Source: Burkholderiales bacterium (lineage in GTDB: Bacteria; Pseudomonadota; Gammaproteobacteria; Burkholderiales; Usitatibacteraceae). From it: a stretch of DNA of 6,478 nt. Shown here in pieces: positions 1-4,903 of this stretch. Every line of letters starts with the position of its first letter. Within the stretch, counting starts at the first letter, position 1. Below the pieces are notes generated by a model that did not search any database, was not told the DNA's origin, and worked only from the letters and a program-made list of their open reading frames with translations. The stretch spans positions 1 through 6,478 of the forward strand of contig JAICTR010000177.1 of NCBI GenBank assembly GCA_025936275.1, in the 5' to 3' direction. The position numbers and the translations under genes were made by a program.

Positions 1-142
1 CCATGCGGCGATCGGCGAGGATGCGCGCGCATTGCTCGGGGCCGATGCCGGTGCAGTCGCCCGGCATGAGGCCGAGGATCGGTCGAATGGGTCCCCGATG
101 ACTCGGGGATGACGTTTCGTATCGCATCCGCTCCTGGCTCAC
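1..142 (-). CDS. PdxA-family dehydrogenase, N-terminal part (3' end outside window)
   Basis: Only the first 47 codons are present. From about residue 20 they read RPILGLMPGDCTGIGPEQ, which matches the start of the PdxA family (usual form GDPAGIGPE). These are NAD(P)-dependent, metal-dependent enzymes that oxidise and decarboxylate phosphorylated hydroxy acids, such as 4-hydroxythreonine-4-phosphate in vitamin B6 synthesis or erythronate/threonate-4-phosphate in PdxA2 relatives. The chosen start is GTG at 142, which overlaps the permease stop as GTGA and has GGAGG at 148-152 with 5-nt spacing. ATG at 127 in the same frame, with AGGAG 3 nt upstream, is an alternative. Residues about 10-19 come from a palindromic repeat and are not part of the conserved domain. 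The P-A to C-T change in the family motif, plus the location behind a transporter, suggests a catabolic paralogue rather than the biosynthetic PdxA; that is inference. Confidence 0.82.
   Translation of the reverse strand, partial: MSQERMRYETSSPSHRGPIRPILGLMPGDCTGIGPEQCARILADRRM
88..114. repeat. Palindromic repeat copy A inside the 5' end of the PdxA-like gene
   Basis: A perfect 7-bp stem (TCCCCGA at 92-98, TCGGGGA at 103-109) encloses the 4-nt loop TGAC. Read on the minus strand the element begins CGTCATCCCCG and ends GGGGACCCATT. This matches the ends of the second repeat cluster at 1815-1915 (CGTCGTCCCC ... GGACCCAT) but has a different loop. It resembles the dispersed palindromes with core GTCATCCCCGCGAAAGCGGGG common in proteobacterial genomes (recalled from general knowledge, not searched). 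It lies between the start codon and the first conserved residue of the PdxA-like gene and keeps the frame open. Confidence 0.7.
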
Positions 143-1929
143 GTCACCCTCCGATCGTTGAAGAAATTGATCGCGAGGATCATCGCGAAGGTGATGGCGA
201 GCATGGTGAGCGAAAGCACGGCGATGGGCCCCCAGTCGTTGCTCTCGCGCAGGTCGAACATCGTCACCGACACGGTCTTGGTGCGCGCGGTGAAGAGCAG
301 GATCGTCGCGGAGAGCTCGCGGATCGAGCCGATGAAGATGAACATCCAGGTCGCGATCACGCCGTTACGGATCAGGGGCGCGGTGACGTCCACCAGCGCC
401 CTGAGCCGCGTCGCGCCGAAGATGCGGCTCGCGTCCTCCAGCTCCGGATGCACCGATTTCAGCGACGAGGCCACCTGCTGGTAGCCCACCGGCATCTCCT
501 TGGTGAGGTAGGCGAGGAAGATGATGGTGAGCGTGCCGTAGAGCACCAGCGGCGCATGCGTGTACGCGAGGAAGAGTCCCACCGCGAGCACGATGCCGGG
601 GATCGCCACAGGCGCCGTGGCGAGGAACGAGAGCCAGCGGTGCCCCCACACGAGCTTGCGCAGGCTGAGATAGCCGATCGTCGTCGCGAGGAGGGTGCCG
701 GCCGTCGCCGCGGAGACGCCCAGCAGGAACGTGTTGGTGAGCGCGAGCCTGGTCTGGCTGAACTCGAGGAACACGAACTTCCAGTTGTCGAAGGTGAAGT
801 TGCCGGCCGCCGGCGCCGAATAGTTCTTCACGAACGCGGTCCAGGCGAGCACGCCGTAGGGCAGGAGCACCGAGCACGAGAGCACGAACGCGAAGGGCAG
901 CAGCGCCACCGGCTTCCACACGCCCAGTCGCAGCAGCCGCTGCCCGGTGCTCTTGCCGCCGAGCACCGAGAACCCGCGCCGCCCCATGATGCGCGCCTGC
1001 GCGCGCAGCAGCACCACGGTGATGAGCAGCAGCGGCAGCGACGCCGCGGCCGCGAGGCCGAGCTTGGGCGGGAACTGGAAGAGGCTCCAGATCCTGGTCG
1101 TCATCGTGTCGATGCTCGCGGGGAGCGCGAGGATCGCCGCGGGGCCGAAGAGCGTCATCGACTGCAGGAACGCGACGAGGAAGCCGGCCAGGAGCGCGGG
1201 GAGTGCCAGCGGGAGCGTCACGTCGATCGCCGTGCGCCACGCGGGGGCGCCGAGGATGGCCGAGGCCTCCTCGAGGTCGCTCGGGATGTGGTCGAGGCTC
1301 GTCGCGACGAACGTGAAGACGTACGGAAAGGTGTAGAGCGCGGTCACGAAGACGATGCCCCACGCCGAGAAGATGTTCACCAGCGATTCCGCCTCGAACG
1401 GCTTGAACCCGGTGATCCAGTAGTACCAGTGGTTCACGAGCCCCGCGTTGGGCCCGCCGAGCAGCACCCATGCGAACGCGCCGAGGAAGGGCGGCGTCGC
1501 GAAGGACGCGAGGATCATCATGCGCAGCAGGCGCTTGGCCGGCAGGTCGGTGCGCGACACCAGCCACGCCATGGGCGCGGCGAAGGCGACGCACAACAAC
1601 CCCACCGCGACCGAGGTCCAGAGCGTCACCCAGAACGGCTCGAGGAAGCTGCGGTCGACGAAGAGCTGGTGGTAGTGCCGGAACGTCAGCTCGCGCGGCG
1701 CGTTATCGGTGGTGAGGCTGGTCGCCGCGAGCCAGCCCAGCGGCAGCAGCACGAGGATCGCCAGGGCGAGCGCCATGGCGATCGAGAAGGGCGCGGTGGG
1801 ATCGAACGAGAAACGCCGTCCCCGCGCATCGCGTCGCTCCCGTCGTCCCCGCGAAAGCGCGGACCCATCGGTGGATTCCCGCGGACGCGGGAACGACGAT
1901 TTGCGCGGGGATGAGGTCTCGCTGCTCAA
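139..1929 (-). CDS. ABC transporter permease, fused two-domain iron(III)/phosphonate-type
   Basis: This 596-residue inner-membrane protein carries two binding-protein-dependent permease domains in tandem, as in FbpB-type importers, so it can form the whole membrane channel alone. The cytoplasmic EAA loops that contact the ATPase are visible in both halves: around residues 219-240 (LEEASAILGAPAWRTAIDV) and 497-519 (LEDASRIFGATRLRALVDV). About twelve hydrophobic segments are evident, starting near residue 47. The start is TTG at 1929, three nt after the binding-protein stop. GGAGG at 1940-1944, within that gene's last codons, serves as ribosome site with about 10-nt spacing. No other ATG, GTG or TTG start is available before the first membrane segment. 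Residues about 6-38 are an Arg/Ser/Pro-rich stretch encoded by palindromic repeat DNA, unlike the rest of the protein. The stop overlaps the start of the PdxA-like gene. Family assignment is firm; the substrate is not known. Confidence 0.93.
   Translation of the reverse strand: MSSETSSPRKSSFPRPRESTDGSALSRGRRERRDARGRRFSFDPTAPFSIAMALALAILVLLPLGWLAATSLTTDNAPRELTFRHYHQLFVDRSFLEPFWVTLWTSVAVGLLCVAFAAPMAWLVSRTDLPAKRLLRMMILASFATPPFLGAFAWVLLGGPNAGLVNHWYYWITGFKPFEAESLVNIFSAWGIVFVTALYTFPYVFTFVATSLDHIPSDLEEASAILGAPAWRTAIDVTLPLALPALLAGFLVAFLQSMTLFGPAAILALPASIDTMTTRIWSLFQFPPKLGLAAAASLPLLLITVVLLRAQARIMGRRGFSVLGGKSTGQRLLRLGVWKPVALLPFAFVLSCSVLLPYGVLAWTAFVKNYSAPAAGNFTFDNWKFVFLEFSQTRLALTNTFLLGVSAATAGTLLATTIGYLSLRKLVWGHRWLSFLATAPVAIPGIVLAVGLFLAYTHAPLVLYGTLTIIFLAYLTKEMPVGYQQVASSLKSVHPELEDASRIFGATRLRALVDVTAPLIRNGVIATWMFIFIGSIRELSATILLFTARTKTVSVTMFDLRESNDWGPIAVLSLTMLAITFAMILAINFFNDRRVT
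148..152 (-). promoter_or_regulatory. Ribosome binding site GGAGG favouring the GTG start at 142
   Basis: GGAGG lies inside the last codons of the permease gene, five nt before a GTG that overlaps the permease TGA. This spacing is better than that of AGGAG (131-135), which is only 3 nt before the in-frame ATG at 127. It argues for translational coupling of the PdxA-like gene to the permease. Confidence 0.6.
1815..1915. repeat. Palindromic repeat cluster B inside the 5' end of the permease gene
   Basis: About 100 bp built of repeated GTCCCCGCG units. Direct copies lie at 1818-1826 and 1845-1853, and an inverted, slightly changed copy (CGCGGGGAT) at 1903-1911. Two hairpins lie within. The first is a 5-bp stem (CCGCG 1849-1853, CGCGG 1858-1862) with loop AAAG. 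The second is a perfect 8-bp inverted repeat (TTCCCGCG 1876-1883, CGCGGGAA 1886-1893). The unit reads GTCGTCCCCGCGAAAGCG then GGACCCAT, the same family as the copy at 88-114. The cluster occupies codons about 6-38 of the permease and is translated as an Arg/Ser/Pro-rich extension. Confidence 0.75.
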
Positions 1930-1932
1930 ACG

Positions 1933-2964
1933 CTACTTTCCTCCGCCGAAGAGCGCGGCGTACTTCTTCTTGATCTCCTCGACGTGCGGCAGCATTCCTT
2001 CCGGATCGTCGGGGATCACCTTGATCTGCGAGAGCGGCGTGCGGCCCTCGGGATCCTTCACGCCCGGGACCACCGAGCGCAGGCCCCCCTTGTCCACCAG
2101 GTACTGCTGCACCTTCTGGCTGAAGAGGAAGTCGGCGAAGAGGCGCGCGGCGTGCGGGTGCGGCGCGTCGGAGAACACGGCGACGGGCGAGGAGACGAAC
2201 GGCGTGCCCTCGACCGGGTAGATCACCTTCACCGGGCTCTTCTTGTTGATCTCGATGAACATGTTGTACTCGTTGCCGTCCACCATCACGGCGCGCTCGC
2301 CGCTCGCGATGCTCTTCGGCGTCGCGGTGGTGGACTGCAGCTGCTGCACGTTCTGCTTCGAGAGCTTCTCCAGGTAATCCCAGCCGAGCACCTTGGTGAT
2401 CGCGTAGGTGCCGGTGAGCGACGTGCCGCTGTAGCTCGGGTGCGCCTTGGTGAGCTTGCCCTTCCACTTCGGGTCGAGCAGGTCCTTGTAGCCCTTCGGC
2501 ACCTGGTTGGGCGGCACTATGTTGGTGTTGTAGCCCATCACGCACAGGGTCGCCCGCCACGTGGCGTAGTAGCCCTCGGGATCGCGGTAGTCCTTGTCGA
2601 TCTTGTCGACGCCGGCGGGCACGTACTTGGCGAGCATGCCCTTCTTCTTCCACGTGATGAAGTGCGTCGAGTCGGACGTGTTCACCACGTCGGCGTGCTT
2701 GATGCCCGACTGGTGCTCCTGGTTCACGCGCTGGTAGACGCGCTCCGAGCCCGAGCGCTCCACCTCGACGTCGATCTTCGGGTGCGCCTTGCGGAAATCC
2801 TCGGCGATCGCTTCGGCCACCTTCACGTCCACCGATGCGTACCACACGACCTTGCCTTCCTTCTCCGCGGCCGCGACGTCGGCCTTGTCCTGCGCGGCGG
2901 CCGGAGCCGCGGCGGCCATCGCCACGGCGAGCGCCGTGAGCGTCATCTTCCAGTGCGTCTTCAT
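1933..2964 (-). CDS. Periplasmic substrate-binding protein of an iron(III)/phosphonate-type ABC importer
   Basis: A 343-residue protein with a Sec signal peptide: a basic start (MKTHWK), a hydrophobic Ala-rich core, and a likely cleavage after APAAA near residue 24. There is no lipobox cysteine, so it should be soluble in the periplasm. The mature part follows the FbpA-like solute-binding fold: VVWYAS at 39-44, GYNTN at 144-148, a DLLDPKWKGKL-type segment at about 161-171, and GERAVMVDGNEYN at 222-234. Ferric-binding FbpA proteins use two adjacent tyrosines in the second lobe. Here the corresponding region appears to hold a single tyrosine (Y233); the only YY pair, 132-133, lies elsewhere. 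The ligand may therefore be an organic anion or phosphonate rather than Fe3+. The start is supported by AAGGAGG at 5-nt spacing. It is the second gene of the operon, 33 nt after the ATPase stop. Confidence 0.93.
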   Translation of the reverse strand: MKTHWKMTLTALAVAMAAAAPAAAQDKADVAAAEKEGKVVWYASVDVKVAEAIAEDFRKAHPKIDVEVERSGSERVYQRVNQEHQSGIKHADVVNTSDSTHFITWKKKGMLAKYVPAGVDKIDKDYRDPEGYYATWRATLCVMGYNTNIVPPNQVPKGYKDLLDPKWKGKLTKAHPSYSGTSLTGTYAITKVLGWDYLEKLSKQNVQQLQSTTATPKSIASGERAVMVDGNEYNMFIEINKKSPVKVIYPVEGTPFVSSPVAVFSDAPHPHAARLFADFLFSQKVQQYLVDKGGLRSVVPGVKDPEGRTPLSQIKVIPDDPEGMLPHVEEIKKKYAALFGGGK

Positions 2965-2969
2965 CCCTG

Positions 2970-2976
2970 CCTCCTT
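2970..2976 (-). promoter_or_regulatory. Strong ribosome binding site for the binding protein
   Basis: AAGGAGG, five nt before the ATG at 2964, is the best Shine-Dalgarno match in the window. The ATPase gene has no clear one. This suggests the binding protein is translated more strongly than the other importer parts, as is usual for periplasmic receptors. Confidence 0.75.
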
Positions 2977-2997
2977 GGGTTGGTTATTCGGGGAGCA

Positions 2998-4056
2998 TCA
3001 TTGGACCAGGCCGCGGCAGCGGTCGGCGTGGAAGCGCACGGACACTTTCGCGCCGGGCGCGAGGTCGAGCGAGGCGGGCGCCGAGATCAGCATCTCCTGG
3101 CCCACGTCCACGATGTAGTCGCGATGGCTGCCCAGGTACGCGTGGCTGCGGACCACGCCCGGCAGCGCGTTGTTGCCGTGCGCGGTGCCGTCTGGAACCA
3201 GGTCCACGTCGTGGGTCTTCACGCAGAAGCTCATGTCGCGGCCGGCGCCCGCGAAATCGCCGCGGCCGATCTCGAGCGCGTGGCCCGCGACCTCGACCTG
3301 GTTGCCGCCGACGTGCTTCGCCTCGAGCACGTTGCTCGCGCCGATGAAGCGCGCGACGAAGCGCGACTTCGGCGCGTCGTACACCTCGTGGGGCGTGCCG
3401 ATCTGCTCGATGCGCCCGCCGTTCATCACCACGATGCGGTCGGCCATCGTCATCGCTTCCATCTGGTCGTGGGTGACGTAGATCGAGGTGTTGCCGAACT
3501 GCTCGTGCAGGCGGCGGATCTCCATGCGCATCTCGCCGCGCAGGTTCGCGTCGAGGTTCGAGAGCGGCTCGTCGAGGAGCAGGATCGCCGGATTGGGGGC
3601 GAGGGCCCGCGCGAGCGCCACGCGCTGCTGCTGGCCGCCGGAAAGCGCCGCGGGATATTTGTCCGCGTGGTCGGTGAGGCGCGTGGCCGCGAGCATCGCC
3701 AGCGCGCGCTCGCGCCGCTCGGCCGCCGGGCGCTTCTGCATCTTGAGCCCGTAGGCGACGTTCTCGAGCACCGTCATGTGCGGCCACACGGCGTAGCTCT
3801 GGAAGATCATGCTCATGTTGCGCCGCTCGGGCGGAAGCGACCTCCCGGGCCGGGACACCACCTCGCCCGCGACGCGGATCTCGCCGCCGTCGGGCTCGAG
3901 GAAGCCCGCGATCATGCGCAGCGTCGTCGTCTTCCCGCAGCCCGACGGGCCCAGCAGGCAGATGAATTCGCCCTTCGCCACCGAGAGGCTCACGTCCTCG
4001 ACGGCGCCGACTCCGCCATAGCGCTTGGTGAGTCCGGCGAGCTCGAGGTGCGTCAT
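2998..4056 (-). CDS. ABC transporter ATP-binding protein (FbpC/PotA-type importer ATPase)
   Basis: A 352-residue cytoplasmic ATPase with every catalytic motif intact: Walker A GPSGCGKTT at 36-44, Q-loop glutamine at 86, signature LSGGQQQ at 138-144, Walker B ILLLDEP at 158-164, D-loop SNLD at 166-169 and switch histidine H196. The C-terminal part, from about residue 240, has the length and pattern of the TOBE regulatory domain of importers for iron, polyamines, sulfate or phosphonates. It should pair with the permease EAA loops two genes downstream. It is the first gene of the importer operon, whereas typical fbpABC-type operons place the ATPase last. The ATG at 4056 has no obvious Shine-Dalgarno, only a C-rich leader, so initiation may be weak or use another mechanism. 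The ATPase role is certain; the substrate is not shown. Confidence 0.95.
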   Translation of the reverse strand: MTHLELAGLTKRYGGVGAVEDVSLSVAKGEFICLLGPSGCGKTTTLRMIAGFLEPDGGEIRVAGEVVSRPGRSLPPERRNMSMIFQSYAVWPHMTVLENVAYGLKMQKRPAAERRERALAMLAATRLTDHADKYPAALSGGQQQRVALARALAPNPAILLLDEPLSNLDANLRGEMRMEIRRLHEQFGNTSIYVTHDQMEAMTMADRIVVMNGGRIEQIGTPHEVYDAPKSRFVARFIGASNVLEAKHVGGNQVEVAGHALEIGRGDFAGAGRDMSFCVKTHDVDLVPDGTAHGNNALPGVVRSHAYLGSHRDYIVDVGQEMLISAPASLDLAPGAKVSVRFHADRCRGLVQ

Positions 4057-4069
4057 GTGCGGGGGAACG

Positions 4070-4113
4070 GCGAGGGACTTCGGGGGGAAGCCGTAGGGTA
4101 GGCCGTCCCTCGC
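4070..4113. promoter_or_regulatory. Candidate operator: 9-bp inverted repeat around the operon promoter
   Basis: GCGAGGGAC at 4070-4078 and GTCCCTCGC at 4105-4113 are perfect inverted copies separated by 26 bp. One arm lies in the -35/-10 spacer of the proposed promoter and the other just past the expected transcription start. The upstream arm would not be transcribed, so a protein-binding site fits better than an RNA hairpin. No regulator gene is in the window. Confidence 0.4.
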
Positions 4114-4124
4114 GAAAGTGTCAA
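4095..4124 (-). promoter_or_regulatory. Sigma-70-type promoter for the ABC importer operon
   Basis: On the minus strand a perfect -35 box TTGACA (4119-4124) is followed after 18 nt by TACCCT (4095-4100), a weak -10 with the conserved T, A and final T. Transcription would begin near 4088, leaving a leader of about 30 nt before the ATPase ATG. The site lies in the 85-nt gap after the small upstream gene, so the operon can be expressed independently of it. Confidence 0.5.
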
Positions 4125-4141
4125 CGCTGCGCAGGGCCTCG

Positions 4142-4390
4142 CTACGGCTTTCCGGAGCCTTCGAGGCTCACCGGCTGCGGCACCTCGATCTGCGTGAAGG
4201 TGGACTTGGCGTCCTCGAAGTAGAAGCCCGATTCGAGCAGCTTCGCCTCGACCATGCGCGCGGTATCCCAGATCACGGCGCAGCGGTCGAGCCCCGCGAT
4301 CGCCTCGGGCGTGCCCATCATGTGGCGCGGGCTGATCTCGCGGCCATCGACGAAGCGGCGGAAACGGTAGACGGTGACCTTCCTGCTCAT
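4142..4390 (-). CDS. Small hypothetical protein, 82 residues
   Basis: I do not recognise a family. The protein begins MSRKVTVYRFRRFVDGREI, has a mixed charged and hydrophobic composition with a single cysteine, and shows no signal peptide or membrane segment, so it should be cytoplasmic. Reading-frame quality and codon use look like a real gene. A GTG at 4399 in frame is a possible longer start (85 residues), but it overlaps a -10-like TAAAGT, so ATG at 4390 is preferred. Neither has a clear ribosome site. It precedes the importer operon on the same strand, but 85 nt and a promoter lie between, so functional linkage is uncertain. Confidence 0.65.
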   Translation of the reverse strand: MSRKVTVYRFRRFVDGREISPRHMMGTPEAIAGLDRCAVIWDTARMVEAKLLESGFYFEDAKSTFTQIEVPQPVSLEGSGKP

Positions 4391-4397
4391 GGCGCGC

Positions 4398-4425
4398 ACT
4401 TTACGCGAACCGCGGCGCGCCGCAA
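4398..4425 (-). promoter_or_regulatory. Possible promoter of the small hypothetical gene
   Basis: TTGCGG (4420-4425), a 16-nt spacer and TAAAGT (4398-4403) on the minus strand make a weak sigma-70-like pair. The start would fall at or next to the ATG at 4390, giving a leaderless message, which fits the missing Shine-Dalgarno. The spacer includes most of a 12-bp perfect palindrome (GCGGCGCGCCGC, 4412-4423). Confidence 0.3.
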
Positions 4426-4445
4426 GGGGCGCTCGGCGCGGGGCC

Positions 4446-4474
4446 TTGACGAATCGCGCGCGGCCCGTTCAACT
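4446..4474 (+). promoter_or_regulatory. Possible promoter of the membrane protein and MFS pair
   Basis: TTGACG (4446-4451), a 17-nt spacer and TCAACT (4469-4474) precede the ATG at 4481 by only 6 nt. Transcription would start at or very near that ATG. No Shine-Dalgarno is present, so a leaderless transcript is possible. The -10 match is poor. Confidence 0.3.
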
Positions 4475-4480
4475 CGGCGC

Positions 4481-4903
4481 ATGAGCCGCTGGACCGCGCG
4501 ACGCATCGCCGGCATCGCTTACCTCGTTCCGGTCGCGACGATCGGCGCGATCGCGTGGATGCTGCTCTCGCTCGTGCGCGCGGAGGGCCTGGGCGCTCGC
4601 GACGCGGCGCTCGAGCTGCTGGTGCGCGATCCGCAGCGCGCGATCTACGCGGGGCTCCTCGCGCTTGCCGCCGCATGCCTCGCCCTCGCGCTGCTGCACC
4701 TTCGCCGCGACGCGCCGCCGCCCAGCGCGGCGCTGGCCGAATGCGCCGCCGGGATCGCGCTCGCGGTGGCGGCATGGGCCACCCTCGACGATTCGATCGC
4801 GGCCGCGGTCACCTTGCCGCTCGCAGCCGGCGTGCCGGATACGGTGCGGCGATGGATTCGACGCGATCGCATCGGCATCGCGACAGGCGCGGCGACCGGA
4901 TGA
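4481..4903 (+). CDS. Small integral membrane protein of unknown function, 140 residues
   Basis: No family is recognised. The basic start (MSRWTARR) is followed by a hydrophobic segment at about 9-32, a second at about 54-74, and a third, possibly hairpin-like, hydrophobic region at about 84-118. The tail is Arg-rich (VRRWIRRDR), which by the positive-inside rule suggests both ends are cytoplasmic only if the last region crosses twice. The start at 4481 is chosen because upstream sequence in this frame is the antisense of the neighbouring gene. The stop overlaps the MFS start by ATGA, so the two are very likely co-translated. It may be an accessory protein of the transporter, but that rests on position only. 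Confidence 0.65.
   Translation: MSRWTARRIAGIAYLVPVATIGAIAWMLLSLVRAEGLGARDAALELLVRDPQRAIYAGLLALAAACLALALLHLRRDAPPPSAALAECAAGIALAVAAWATLDDSIAAAVTLPLAAGVPDTVRRWIRRDRIGIATGAATG

Noticed and set aside
109..1914. Long plus-strand open frame (601 codons) opposite the permease
   Set aside because: The translation is an Arg/Glu/His-rich antisense shadow of a well-supported permease; such open frames are common in very GC-rich DNA. Its end crosses the palindromic repeat.
1815..1915. CRISPR-like array
   Set aside because: The repeated units are short, palindromic, irregularly spaced and inverted, without unique spacers of even length.
2965..2997. Terminator or promoter between ATPase and binding-protein genes
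   Set aside because: The 33-nt gap has no hairpin with T-run and no promoter-like boxes; it holds only a strong ribosome binding site.
1984..4101. Long plus-strand open frame (705 codons) opposite the binding protein and ATPase
   Set aside because: It spans two convincing minus-strand genes and their junction, and its product is low-complexity His/Arg/Val-rich with no domain.
4118..4480. N-terminal extension of the small membrane protein to 4118
   Set aside because: This part is antisense to the 82-residue minus-strand gene and to intergenic sequence; the membrane protein starts plausibly at ATG 4481.
4555..4899. N-terminal extension of the MFS protein to 4555
   Set aside because: It reads out of frame through the membrane-protein gene, is Arg/Ala-rich, and MFS proteins of this type begin close to the first helix, as with ATG 4900.
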